The notes: generated from the sequence alone by a model not told the origin. DNA of 64,000 nt from Pseudomonadota bacterium (GCA_023422695.1 JAFAGN010000234.1:10755-74754); one strand, 5' to 3'; positions 26,780-35,553 are shown, numbered from the stretch's first letter. Translations and numbers: made by a program.

Positions 26780-27712
26780 ATGATCGATCCCCATATTCAG
26801 GCGCTGCTGGAATCGATGGCGGAAAGCGGTTTTGAATTGCCGGATCCGCCGAACGCCGGCAGTCTTCGTGCCGCGCTCGATGCCCCGATCCCCGCTCCGC
26901 CTGTCGGCATAGCCGAGCGACGCGAACTCAAGATAGAGACGGATGACGGGGTGCTTGCGGGCCGACTTTACCATCCGTGCCCGGGTGAGATATTGCCCGT
27001 TATGCTCTTCTTCCATGGCGGAGGCTGGGTTCATGGGACGCTCGATACGCATGACCGGCTATGTGCCATTATTGCAGCGCAGGCAAATTGTGCGGTGGTG
27101 TCGGTCGACTACAGGCTCGCTCCGGAATACCCATTCCCGGCGGCGTGGGACGACGCAGGCGCATCTCTGCGATGGATTATGGATCATCACGGTGCCCTCG
27201 GCATTGACGCAAGCTGCATTGCGCTTGCGGGCGACAGCGCCGGCGGCAATCTGGCGGCTGCATTAGCGCTTGCGGTGGCGGGTGATACCTCAATTGTTCA
27301 TCAGCTGCTTTTCTATCCTGCCCTCGATGCAAGCTGTTCCACATCATCATTTGCTGGCGAGCACCGGGGCTTCTTGTCATCGGCGCAGATGCGATGGTAT
27401 TGGGAACAATATGCACCGGGCGAAAGCCGCGCGGACTCCCGCGCTTCCCCGGCAGCAGCTTCGATCGCGCAGAACACGGCCTCGGCAACAATCTTTGTCG
27501 CTGGCAATGACCCGCTACACGATGAAGGGGTCGCATATGCTGCTGCACTGAAGGAGGCAGGTGTGCCCGTCGCACTACACGCCTACCCTAGCGCAATCCA
27601 CGGATTTGCAAGCCTGTTCGGCATTATTCCTTTAGCCGATCAGGCCGTTGCAACAGCTTCGGCTGCGCTCCGCGCCGCCTTCGGCTATCAATTGAAGGTG
27701 CCTGGCCGGTAA
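26780..27712 (+). CDS. Alpha/beta hydrolase of the hormone-sensitive-lipase type
   Basis: The ATG at 26780 removes an unlikely N-terminal extension; 310 residues. The oxyanion motif HGGGW (79-83), the nucleophile elbow GDSAGG (S153), D244 in GNDPLHDE and H274 in IHGFAS form a complete HSL-family triad. It would hydrolyse the ester or lactone made by the upstream Baeyer-Villiger enzyme. It closes the AtuA-like operon; a GC-rich hairpin follows at 27814-27840. Confidence 0.9.
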   Translation: MIDPHIQALLESMAESGFELPDPPNAGSLRAALDAPIPAPPVGIAERRELKIETDDGVLAGRLYHPCPGEILPVMLFFHGGGWVHGTLDTHDRLCAIIAAQANCAVVSVDYRLAPEYPFPAAWDDAGASLRWIMDHHGALGIDASCIALAGDSAGGNLAAALALAVAGDTSIVHQLLFYPALDASCSTSSFAGEHRGFLSSAQMRWYWEQYAPGESRADSRASPAAASIAQNTASATIFVAGNDPLHDEGVAYAAALKEAGVPVALHAYPSAIHGFASLFGIIPLADQAVATASAALRAAFGYQLKVPGR

Positions 27713-27813
27713 CCAAGCTATTCGATCCGAACCCCAAGCAGCGCAGGATGGATCGCACACTGCGCCATCGGGCATGAAAATGGGAGACGCCGCGTCGCAG
27801 ATTGTCCCGCAAT

Positions 27814-27840
27814 GGGCGCCGCCGTCGGAGATCGGCGCCC
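27814..27840. repeat. GC-rich inverted repeat downstream of the esterase
   Basis: GGGCGCCG and CGGCGCCC form an 8-base perfect stem with an 11-base loop about 100 bases after the stop. No T-run follows, so a rho-independent terminator is possible but not secure. Confidence 0.35.
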
Positions 27841-28044
27841 GCCGCTCCCTAAGCTCGCGCGTTAATATCGGCCCCGTAACGAAGCCCATATTCGGTTAAT
27901 TGCACCTGACTTTGTAGCAAATGCTTTGACGACGGCCACTTGCCAGATCGGGATTCTCTATGGCCCAGATCCGAGCAGTGTGACCTGACCCCCATTTTCT
28001 CCACCAGTTGAAGCTAGAGTCCGACCTAAAGAAGAGACGGACAG

Positions 28045-28320
28045 ATGAAGCGGAAGCAGTTTTCGGAAGAGCAGATTATCGGCATCCTGAAGGAGGCCGA
28101 CGCTGGCGCGGTGTTCAGGGATTTACGCCGTTGTCACCGCATGTCGAGCGCGACCTATTATGCATGGAAGGCCAAGATCGGCGGATTGGAGGTGTCCGAC
28201 CCGAGACGGCTTCGGGTGCTGGAGGAGGACAACGCGCGCCTGAAGCAACTGCTCGCCGACACGATGATCAGCTCGTCACCGGGCGACGCTTCCGGGTGCT
28301 CAACATCGTTGATGACATGA
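28045..28320 (+). pseudogene. Truncated IS3-family OrfA
   Basis: About 75 residues of genuine OrfA (helix-turn-helix and part of the zipper, to LKQLLADTM) are followed by out-of-frame codons from the integrase gene, created by the internal deletion. The hybrid frame ends at 28320. Non-functional as a transposition protein. Confidence 0.8.
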
Positions 28321-28778
28321 CGCGCGAGTGCCTGGCCGCGGTGATCGATACGTCGATCTCGGGTCGGCGGGTCGTGCGCCAGTTGGGCGATCTGATCGCG
28401 AGGCGGGGTGCGCCGAAGATGATCGTCAGCGACAACGGCACGGAGCTGACGTCGAACGCGGCGCTGGCCTGGTGCGGCGATGTCGGGATCGAGTGGCATT
28501 ATATTGCACCCGGCAGACCAATTCAGAACGGGTTCGTCGAGAGCTTTAATGGTCGCATGCGCGACGAGCTGCTCAATCAGACGCTGTTCTTCACGATCGG
28601 TCGGGCGCGCACGATCCTCGCCCGCTGGGTCGACGATTATAACACAGAGCGGCCGCGCTCCTCGCTTGGCTACGCAACCCCGGCGGCGTTCGCCGCCCAA
28701 CTCGAAAAGCAACGGGCGGGGTTAATGGCAGACGAGCCCCTCACTTCTCCCGGAATTGCAGTGAGCCATCGGGTTTAG
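28265..28778 (+). pseudogene. 3' part of IS3-family OrfB integrase
   Basis: The frame resumes within the rve integrase core ([16 protein letters not shown]) and runs through the second Asp (SDNGTE) and the Glu ([10 protein letters not shown]) to the C-terminal [12 protein letters not shown]. The N-terminal third, with the first catalytic Asp region, is missing, so no active transposase can be made. Confidence 0.8.
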
Positions 28779-28843
28779 CAAAGGTGACACAAGCCGAGAG
28801 AATCTCACGAAATATCAAGCGGAGGTTGATATTTGGTGGATAA

Positions 28844-28873
28844 TGCGTAATAATTGACGCACATTATTACGCA
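28844..28873. promoter_or_regulatory. 30-bp dyad element, site 1 (dioxygenase operon)
   Basis: TGCGTAA-N16-TTACGCA with perfect half-sites; the arms extend to 11 bases (TGCGTAATAAT and its complement). It ends 14 bases before the ATG of the TauD-like gene, where bound protein would block ribosome or polymerase access. It is the best of six such elements in this window. Confidence 0.7.
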
Positions 28874-28887
28874 AGAAAGTATTTGTC

Positions 28888-29745
28888 ATGGGTGTTCGTC
28901 TGACGAGTGAAAATTTTGGCTGCTTCATTGACGACTTCGACGCCGCTGCAGCCACATCTGACGATATCCGGACCTGCCGTGACCTTCTTTTCCATCACGG
29001 CGTTCTCTTTCTCGAAAACCAGAATTGGAGCGTAGACGATCATGTGCGTATAGCGCGCCTCCTCGGTCCGATCGTCATCGACAGCTATTTTGCGGCGGTG
29101 GCTGGCCGCCCGGAAGTGGTTACGGTGATCACCGAACCCGGGCAGGGTTGGGTGATCGGCGAGAAATGGCTCACCGATCATAGTTATGACCGCGCGCCTG
29201 CCATGGGATCCATCTTGTACGCGGTGAAGACACCGCCGCATGGGGGAGACACCTGCTTTGCGAGCGTGCAGGCGGCGTTTGACGCTCTTGATCCGGCACT
29301 CCGCATCCGTCTCGAACGACTGAGCGCCCGGCATGAAAGCCGCCATGTCTTCGCGCCGAGCGAGGCGCAACGCGCCGCTGCGGCCGAGGCGCAGGGCGAG
29401 GGCGGGATTGCCGACCGCGCGCGTGAATATCCGGACGCCGTCCATCCAATCGTGGTTCGCCATCCGGAAACCGGACGCAAGGGCCTGTTTGTAAACCCCG
29501 AGTTCACGACCAGTATCGTCGGGATGGCGAAGCAAGAAAGCCACCGGCTGCTGGCCGAACTTTTCGATCATATTCTGCAGCCACAATTTCTCTATCGCTT
29601 CAAGTGGCGGCCGGGATCGGTAGCCATCTGGGACAACCGGTCCACCTGGCATCGAGCAATGAATGACTATCAGGGCTACCGTCGGCACATGCACCGGATC
29701 ACGATTTCGGGGATATCGCTCGCGGGTCAGAGGGTCGCGGCATGA
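28888..29745 (+). CDS. TauD/TfdA-family Fe(II)/2-oxoglutarate dioxygenase with altered metal site
   Basis: The 285-residue protein aligns over its length with TauD/TfdA enzymes: an N-terminal VLFLENQ strand, the metal region GEKWLTDHSYDRAP, the GGDTCFAS segment, distal H255 in WDNRSTWHRA and R270 for 2-oxoglutarate. The usual W-H-x-D reads W94-L95-T-D97, so the first metal histidine is leucine (codon CTC at 29170-29172, one base from CAC). H98 directly after D97 might substitute; otherwise the enzyme may bind iron poorly. It is coupled to the flavin reductase gene by an ATGA overlap. Confidence 0.85.
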   Translation: MGVRLTSENFGCFIDDFDAAAATSDDIRTCRDLLFHHGVLFLENQNWSVDDHVRIARLLGPIVIDSYFAAVAGRPEVVTVITEPGQGWVIGEKWLTDHSYDRAPAMGSILYAVKTPPHGGDTCFASVQAAFDALDPALRIRLERLSARHESRHVFAPSEAQRAAAAEAQGEGGIADRAREYPDAVHPIVVRHPETGRKGLFVNPEFTTSIVGMAKQESHRLLAELFDHILQPQFLYRFKWRPGSVAIWDNRSTWHRAMNDYQGYRRHMHRITISGISLAGQRVAA

Positions 29746-30695
29746 GCATGGCGGACGATGCCACACGCGCCTTTCGCGATGCACTCGGCTCTTTCGCCAC
29801 GGGCGTGACGATCGCCACGACCAGCCATGAGGATGGTACGCCAGTGGGCGTCACCGCGAGCAGCTTTAACTCAGTGAGTCTCGATCCCCCGCTCATCCTC
29901 TGGTCGCTCGCCAAAAATGCCCAATCGCGCGCGGCGTTCGGTGCCAGCGGTCACTTTGCCGTGCATGTATTGGCCGCGTCGCAGGAAGCTCTGTCCAACC
30001 GGTTCGCGCGGAGCGGAGAGGACAAGTTCGCTGACGTGGAATGGCAGCCCGGGGCGCTGGGCTCGCCAATTCTCGCGGATTTTGCGGCGCGCTTCGAGTG
30101 CCGCACCCGGCATGAATATGAAGGCGGCGACCATGTCATCATGGTGGGCGAGGTGGTGGCGTACGAGACACGCGAGGCGGCGCCGCTCCTCTTTCATGGC
30201 GGCCGATATGCCGAGCGGCGACACCGTCCCTCTGGTGCCGGGCCGACGGTGGACGTGGAGCATGGCCGCTTCGGGGACGATTTTCTCTTCTATCTCTTGT
30301 CGCGCGCGCACTTTCAGACCTCGCGGCCCACACGCGAACGCTTGGCGGCAGAGGGCATGAGCATGGAGCATCATCTTGCCCTGGCGTTGCTCAGCATGGA
30401 CAGCCCGCTCTCGGGAGGTGAGATCGCAGCCCGTCTTGCACACACCGGTCATGCCCCCAGCGACACTACGCTCGGAACAATGGCAACGATGAGTCTGGTC
30501 GAGCTTGGTGCAGCGGGGTGGGTGCTGACCGAGGCCGGCCGCGAACGCCTTATCGAGACGCTCGCGTTCGGAAAGGCGCTCGAGGAGGATCTTACCGATT
30601 ATTTCACGCCTGCCGAGCTTGCCGAAACCAAGGCGGTGCTTCGCCGCATCATCGATCTTACCGGCGGCGACGTTCCGATCGCCTGGCGTAGCTAA
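29742..30695 (+). CDS. Flavin reductase fused to a MarR-like winged-helix domain
   Basis: Residues about 1-165 are a flavin reductase (HpaC/DIM6-like) split barrel, with FATGVTIATT, GVTASSFNSVSLDPPLILWS and GHFAVHVLAA typical of FMN/FAD-binding members. Residues about 185-317 are helical and resemble a MarR-type winged helix (LSGGEIAARLAHTGHAPSDT, then LTEAGRERL). Such reductases feed reduced flavin to two-component monooxygenases; no such partner is adjacent. The fused domain could allow ligand sensing or oligomerisation. It overlaps the dioxygenase gene by 4 bases. Confidence 0.85.
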   Translation: MSMADDATRAFRDALGSFATGVTIATTSHEDGTPVGVTASSFNSVSLDPPLILWSLAKNAQSRAAFGASGHFAVHVLAASQEALSNRFARSGEDKFADVEWQPGALGSPILADFAARFECRTRHEYEGGDHVIMVGEVVAYETREAAPLLFHGGRYAERRHRPSGAGPTVDVEHGRFGDDFLFYLLSRAHFQTSRPTRERLAAEGMSMEHHLALALLSMDSPLSGGEIAARLAHTGHAPSDTTLGTMATMSLVELGAAGWVLTEAGRERLIETLAFGKALEEDLTDYFTPAELAETKAVLRRIIDLTGGDVPIAWRS

Positions 30696-30728
30696 CGTGT
30701 TCGTCCGCGTTCGGGATCGGGCTGGGGC

Positions 30729-31565
30729 ATGCGCCGGAGAGGGGCGATTCAATTGACACGCGACATGCCACGCCATGCTCTCGATCATCTGACGCTGGTG
30801 GATGCGGCTCCGATTGCGCTGGCCCGGACCGCTGCCGAGACCGGTTACCGCGGTATATGCTGTTTCCTGCAATCCATGGATGTGCTGCCGTCGATGCCTT
30901 GCTTCGATCTGCCAAGCGATCCCGTCGCTACGCGCGCCCTCCGCCGCGAACTCGATCAATCGGGTGTCGCGATTGACCTCGTGTATCCCTTCACGCTTTC
31001 GCGCCATATCCCGATCGAGGATTTTGGCCCCGCCCTTGATTGCGCCGCCACGCTCGGTGCGCGCTTTGCAAATGTGCTAAGCTATGATCGCGAACCGTCC
31101 CGCCGCGCCGACCACTTCGCGGCATTCTGCGATCTTGCGGAGGGGCGGGGCATTGGCACTGTTCTGGAATTCTTTCCGCGTTCGGCAGTAGCCACCCTTG
31201 GAGAGGCGCTACTGCTTACCAGCGCCGTGGGACGCGCCGGCAGAGTGGGGGTCAATGTCGACCTCCTCCATCTCGCGCGTTCCGGGGGATCTGTGGCCGA
31301 ACTGGCGGCCGCGCCGTCAGAGCTCCTTCTCTATGCCCAGCTTTGCGACGGTCCGGCCGAATGCTCCGACGAGGCGAGAGACCATGAGGCATCGCGCGAG
31401 CGAAAGTTGCCCGGCACCGGTGCCTTTGACGTAGATGCGTTCGCATCGGCGCTCCCCGCCACATGCCTTACGAGCATCGAAGCGCCAAGCGAGGCTGCGC
31501 GGCTGCGCGGCTTGCCGCTGAATGTCAGAGCCCGGCTCGCCCTGGAAAGCATCCGCGCCCACTGA
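30729..31565 (+). CDS. TIM-barrel sugar phosphate isomerase/epimerase-like protein
   Basis: The 278-residue sequence shows the xylose-isomerase-like barrel with metal-ligand candidates E in TVLEFFPRS, D in GVNVDLLHLARSG, and QLCDGP followed by the GTGAFDVDAF segment seen in this family. Members isomerise or dehydrate hydroxy-keto compounds in many catabolic clusters. The start is uncertain: a TTG at 30756 has GAGGGG at good distance, and an ATG at 30765 is also possible. It is the last gene of the dioxygenase-reductase unit. Confidence 0.78.
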   Translation: MRRRGAIQLTRDMPRHALDHLTLVDAAPIALARTAAETGYRGICCFLQSMDVLPSMPCFDLPSDPVATRALRRELDQSGVAIDLVYPFTLSRHIPIEDFGPALDCAATLGARFANVLSYDREPSRRADHFAAFCDLAEGRGIGTVLEFFPRSAVATLGEALLLTSAVGRAGRVGVNVDLLHLARSGGSVAELAAAPSELLLYAQLCDGPAECSDEARDHEASRERKLPGTGAFDVDAFASALPATCLTSIEAPSEAARLRGLPLNVRARLALESIRAH

Positions 31566-31708
31566 AGCGGCCAGCGATCCTGCCGTCGCTATACGCGAAA
31601 CGCTAGATGCACGCCAGATTGCCGCTCCATATCATGTGCGGTACGCAAGCCCCGCTCGGTAGCCCAACCGGTTGCCGCGTCCGCGGTGTAGGACCCGGAC
31701 AAGAAAAT

Positions 31709-31734
31709 GCCCGCCCTGTCGCAACAGGGCGGGC
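31709..31734 (-). terminator. Rho-independent terminator of the second TonB receptor gene
   Basis: GCCCGCCCTGT and ACAGGGCGGGC form an 11-base perfect stem with a 4-base loop, followed on the minus strand by TTTTCTT. It lies 42 bases after the receptor stop codon and would end that transcript; it may also face the plus-strand operon. Confidence 0.85.
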
Positions 31735-31775
31735 AGTTTGAGAGAGAGGGAAGAGCAAGGCCTTCCCTGCGCCAA

Positions 31776-34322
31776 TCAGAATTTCACGCCCACCGTCACG
31801 CCATAGGTACGCGGGTCAGCAAAATATCCACCTGCATAGCCAAGCTGACCGAAATCGATGCCGCGGATGAAATCCTTGGCATTCGTCAAATTCTTCACCC
31901 AGAGCATCACGCGTGCATCGGCGCCTCCGAGCGGGAGGTTTTCAACCGCGATCTGCGCATCCACCAGATCGCGCGGATCGGTCTTGATCTGCTCATTGAA
32001 GGGCGAGGACAGCGCCTGGGCAAAATTGTAACGACCATCCTCGTGCGTGTAGCCCACACGGCCTACGATCACAGTATCCCCCGAACCCACCGGGAAGCGG
32101 GCATTAAGCGCGATATTGGCGGTCAGCGGCGCGGTATAAGTCGGCTTGACGACCGAGGCGATATTGACCGCGGGGGCACCTGCAACGGGCTGGATGCCGG
32201 CGAGGAACTCCTTGGTATTGATATCGACATAGCCAATCGTGCCATCGATCGAGAAATTGTCGGTCAATGCAGCCTGGAGGTCGGCCTCGATGCCGGTGTA
32301 GGTTACCTTGCCGGCGTTGCCGATCTTGGTGGCGAAGGTGCCGGCCGGCGCGTCGGAGACCGGCACGACCACCGCAAGATCGCTGTATTCGTTATAGTAG
32401 CCGGCGATGTTCAGACGAACGCGGCGGTCGAAGAGCTCCGATTTCAGGCCCACTTCGTACGAAGTCAGCGTTTCCGGCTTGAAGCTGGGCAAGGTCGTGG
32501 TGCCGGTGATCACCGGATCCTGTGCGTTGAAGCCACCCGAACGATAACCCGATGCGGCGCGGGCATACATGCTGATTTCCGGGGTGAATTCGTACCGCGC
32601 CATCAGGTTCCAGGTAAATTTGCTGAAGCTTGCCTCGCCCGATTCGGGGAAAGCCAAAGCCGCGGCGCCATTCTGCAGGCGAAACAGCTTCTTGCTGTCC
32701 CAGGTATAGCGCGCACCCGCCGTCAGGCTCAGCGGACCGTCGCGGCCGCCAGGGTAGACGGTGGTCTGGGCATAGAGCGCCTTCGATTCACCGCTTGCGG
32801 TATAGCGAAGGACGGCGGGCGTAATGACCGCACGGTAGCGAGCCGGGTTGGCTGCGACGAACGACGGTCCCAGCGCGCCGAAATTGGCGAGGAAGATGCT
32901 GTTGGTATCGAGAATGAAGGCGCTCGTCTGCGGATTGACTTCCGAGCCCTTTTCCCAAAAGTAGAAGCCGCCCACGACCCAGTCGAGCAGGTCGTTGTCG
33001 CCCGACACTTCGAGTTCGGTGCTGAACTGCTTGTGCCGCTTTTCATTGGACGTGGTGAAAAGATCCTGCGTGGTTGTGGGCACCGGCGACGCGGCGATGA
33101 AGGGACGCGCAGCGGCCGGGATCGACGGAATGAATTGCAGCAGCGAAGCCGGCATGCCGTTGAAGAGCGTGGCATTGGAGAAGAGCGGGCCGCGGATCGT
33201 GCCGAGGCCATCGAGATCATTGCCCGTATTGGAGCTGCGATAGAAGCGATAGCCGCCGGTCAGCTTGATTCGGAACGCGTCGAAGTCGTTCTGGACCTGG
33301 AGGTTGTGGCCCCAGAACTTGTCGGTGGTCTGAGCGTCCGAGTTGAGGCAAATCTCGTCGCGATAGGCGCGAGTGGGTGTACCCAGCGCGGCGCAGCCGG
33401 GCTCGAGGAAGGTCGCGCCGGCGAGATATTGCGCAACCGGCGCCTGCTGCGTGACGAGGACCTGCTTGCCGTCGATCGTTTGCGGCGGATTCGGCGTTCC
33501 GTTGGCAACATGCGTCAGCTGGAATGCCGTGGGGTTACCGCTGATCTTGCTCCAGTCGAACGAATATTGGATGCTGCCCGTACCGCCGAGGTCGGCGAGC
33601 AGGGTGCCGCGGAAAGCGTCTGAGCGGCGCGAACCGGGATCGCGTGAATCCTTGGGCTCGAGAATATTGTCCACGGTGCCGTCGCGTTCGCTGTGCGCAT
33701 AGCCAAAGCTGGTGCGCAGACCGCCGAACAATTCGCCGCTATCGAGCGAGATTTTGCCGTTCCACGCATTGAAATTGCCATAGCCGGCCTCGGCGCTGAG
33801 GCGGAATTCCTTGCTCGGCTTGCGCGAGACAAAGCTGATTGCACCGCCCGTGGTGTTGCGGCCGAACAGCGTGCCCTGCGGGCCACGCAGGATTTCGACG
33901 CGCTCGAGATCCATGACGCTCATACCGACCGCGCTTGCGCGGGCGATGTAGACGCCGTCGATATAAACGGCGTTCGCAAGGTCCAGTCCGAACGTCTCCT
34001 GCGCGCCCGACGGGATACCGCGGATCGAGATCACTGCCGCGCTATGGTTGGTGGTGGGCGGCGTGATGGTGAGGTTCGGCGCAAGGCCCGTCAGGTCATT
34101 GGTGTCAGTGATCTGGAGCTGCTCGAGTTTGGCGGCGCCGATGGCGCTGACCGCGAGCGGCACTTCCTGGAGATTCTGTTCGCGCTTCTGCGCGGTCACC
34201 ACGATCTCGTCGAGACCGGTGCTGCCGTTGTCGGCTTCCTGGGCCGCAGCTGGGACGGCTACGGCCAAGATGCTCGCGCTGGCGGCGAGACGGGTCACGA
34301 TGGAACGGTAGTGGCTTTGCAT
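31776..34322 (-). CDS. TonB-dependent outer membrane receptor
   Basis: The start at 34322 has GGGAGGG 5 bases upstream and a signal peptide ending at AVPAAAQ; 848 residues. The box DEIVVTAQKREQN, a plug with VEILRGPQGTLFGRNTTGGAI, and a barrel ending YGVTVGVKF are complete. It belongs to the sphingomonad FecA/FyuA-like group used for organic substrates. It is monocistronic, with its own terminator and a 30-bp dyad upstream, and is likely the uptake route for the compound degraded by the second block. Confidence 0.92.
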   Translation of the reverse strand: MQSHYRSIVTRLAASASILAVAVPAAAQEADNGSTGLDEIVVTAQKREQNLQEVPLAVSAIGAAKLEQLQITDTNDLTGLAPNLTITPPTTNHSAAVISIRGIPSGAQETFGLDLANAVYIDGVYIARASAVGMSVMDLERVEILRGPQGTLFGRNTTGGAISFVSRKPSKEFRLSAEAGYGNFNAWNGKISLDSGELFGGLRTSFGYAHSERDGTVDNILEPKDSRDPGSRRSDAFRGTLLADLGGTGSIQYSFDWSKISGNPTAFQLTHVANGTPNPPQTIDGKQVLVTQQAPVAQYLAGATFLEPGCAALGTPTRAYRDEICLNSDAQTTDKFWGHNLQVQNDFDAFRIKLTGGYRFYRSSNTGNDLDGLGTIRGPLFSNATLFNGMPASLLQFIPSIPAAARPFIAASPVPTTTQDLFTTSNEKRHKQFSTELEVSGDNDLLDWVVGGFYFWEKGSEVNPQTSAFILDTNSIFLANFGALGPSFVAANPARYRAVITPAVLRYTASGESKALYAQTTVYPGGRDGPLSLTAGARYTWDSKKLFRLQNGAAALAFPESGEASFSKFTWNLMARYEFTPEISMYARAASGYRSGGFNAQDPVITGTTTLPSFKPETLTSYEVGLKSELFDRRVRLNIAGYYNEYSDLAVVVPVSDAPAGTFATKIGNAGKVTYTGIEADLQAALTDNFSIDGTIGYVDINTKEFLAGIQPVAGAPAVNIASVVKPTYTAPLTANIALNARFPVGSGDTVIVGRVGYTHEDGRYNFAQALSSPFNEQIKTDPRDLVDAQIAVENLPLGGADARVMLWVKNLTNAKDFIRGIDFGQLGYAGGYFADPRTYGVTVGVKF

Positions 34323-34821
34323 AAATCCCTCCCTAGAGCGGCTGCCCCTCCGTGGGGGCGATCCTAGGATTACCAAGCCAGTATTCGTATTGAATGTCAA
34401 TCTTAATTACGCAAATCATCAAATTTATGTAGGTAAGTTCGATAATTGCGGGGCTTGGACGAATATTCTCTTCATGCTCGCTGGACCCGCTCCCGCCTGC
34501 GGATCGGCGGTGGCTCCAACGCTATCCTGCTATATTGGCGGCACTTTGCCCCATATCCCGCGAACCGGGACAGTCGGCTTTTGCGCGGAAGGGTGCCTGC
34601 GGCGCGGACCCCCGCGCCAAAGGCAAGGTCTTTGCGCTGCGCCAGGCGGATCGTACCAGACTATCTCATTCATGGCGGCCACCCGGCGGCCCATCCGACG
34701 GAGCCCAACCGTCGCGACGGTCGCAAATCTGACGAGCGTGGCCCAGCCAGCAGGAGGGAGGCCGCATATTATGAGCTCCTCCCCGTCGGCGCAGTTCCGC
34801 GGCAGACGTCACGGGCCGATT
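34323..34821. other. Upstream region of TonB receptor; no convincing gene
   Basis: This 499-base stretch lies between the TetR gene stop and the receptor start, both on the minus strand. It contains the receptor promoter region with dyad site 2. Plus-strand open frames of about 140-150 codons overlap one another, have no domain or ribosome site, and look like chance frames. Confidence 0.5.
34384..34413. promoter_or_regulatory. 30-bp dyad element, site 2 (TonB receptor)
   Basis: TTCGTAT-N16-TTACGCA: one half-site is perfect, the other matches 5 of 7. It lies 61 bases before the receptor ATG on the minus strand, a promoter position. Same half-site spacing as the other five elements. Confidence 0.6.
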
Positions 34822-35553
34822 TTAAGCGGGAAATACAGTCAATGATATCGCTCCGCCGATGCCGAAGTAGCTGATAATGGGCCGGAGCCGCCAGATGATC
34901 TCATCCTCGTCGGGCACCGCCTCCTCTAAACCGGAGAGTCTGGATAAGATCATATCGCCCGAAATGGTGGCGGCGAACAGGCGCGCCGTGGCCTCGGGAT
35001 CGTCGATCCGAGCTGCTCCCTCCTGCGACCAGGCAACAAACAGGCTCGCCAACCCGGCGATGAAAGGAAGATGAAGGTCGCGATAGATGTCGGCCGCGAA
35101 GGTGCGATCGCGCAGGCATTCGGACACGAGCATTCGCACAAGCGCCGCGGCACGTGGCGTGCGCCAGATCTCGCATTCACTTCGCACATAGCCCAGCAGA
35201 ACCTCGTGAGGCGATTCGCCACCAGCAGATTCGCGGCGAGCGCGGTCTGAAGTGGTTTCGTCCCGCCAACGGATGGCAATCGCATGAAGTAACCCCTGCT
35301 TGCTGGCGAACATATCGTAAAGCGTCGCGAGCGATCCGCCCGAGCGCCGGACGACATCGGCCAGCCCGGTGCGGTCATATCCGCGCTCGATGAAGAGCGT
35401 CTCGGCGGCGTCCAGTATTGCGCCCCGCCGCCTTGCCTTCGCGGACAGCTCCGGCGCGCTGCGTCCGGGCGCGTCGGTGCGTGCGTCGCCCGATGAGCAA
35501 GCAGATAGCGGCGATCGCGCGGACGCGACCCCCGGTGCGTCAGGCGGCGTCAT
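34822..35553 (-). CDS. TetR-family transcriptional regulator
   Basis: Starting at the ATG at 35553 gives 243 residues with a 40-residue Pro/Ala/Ser-rich N-terminal tail. The TetR helix-turn-helix follows (about 41-90, AILDAAETLFIERGYDRTGLADVVRRSGG, then SLATLYDMFASKQGLLHA). The C-terminal half is the ligand domain. The start lies inside the 3' end of the Rieske oxygenase gene, so the two are probably cotranslated. As the TetR gene shares a unit that carries a 30-bp dyad, it is a leading candidate for the regulator of these sites. Confidence 0.88.
   Translation of the reverse strand: MTPPDAPGVASARSPLSACSSGDARTDAPGRSAPELSAKARRRGAILDAAETLFIERGYDRTGLADVVRRSGGSLATLYDMFASKQGLLHAIAIRWRDETTSDRARRESAGGESPHEVLLGYVRSECEIWRTPRAAALVRMLVSECLRDRTFAADIYRDLHLPFIAGLASLFVAWSQEGAARIDDPEATARLFAATISGDMILSRLSGLEEAVPDEDEIIWRLRPIISYFGIGGAISLTVFPA

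Larger units (their letters stand above)
27981..28778 (+). mobile_element. IS3-family insertion sequence remnant, internally deleted
   Basis: The left end reads TGACCTGACCCCCATTTTCT, a typical IS3-family terminus. An OrfA start follows at 28045 with the helix-turn-helix region [13 protein letters not shown] and [12 protein letters not shown]. Near 28260-28275 the sequence jumps from the OrfA leucine zipper into the middle of the OrfB integrase core: [15 protein letters not shown] and [10 protein letters not shown] carry the second Asp and the Glu of the DDE triad, and the tail reads [12 protein letters not shown]. Roughly half a kilobase is missing, and I see no matching right end after 28778. 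It cannot transpose by itself. Confidence 0.88.

Noticed and set aside
28778..28888. Right inverted repeat of the IS3 remnant
   Set aside because: No sequence complementary to the left end TGACCTGACCCCC was seen before the next gene.
28888..29745. TauD-like protein as a halogenase
   Set aside because: Non-heme halogenases lose the Asp of HxD; here Asp is kept and the His is changed.
34390..34874. Overlapping plus-strand frames upstream of the TonB receptor
   Set aside because: No ribosome sites, no domains, and two different frames of similar length cover the same bases.
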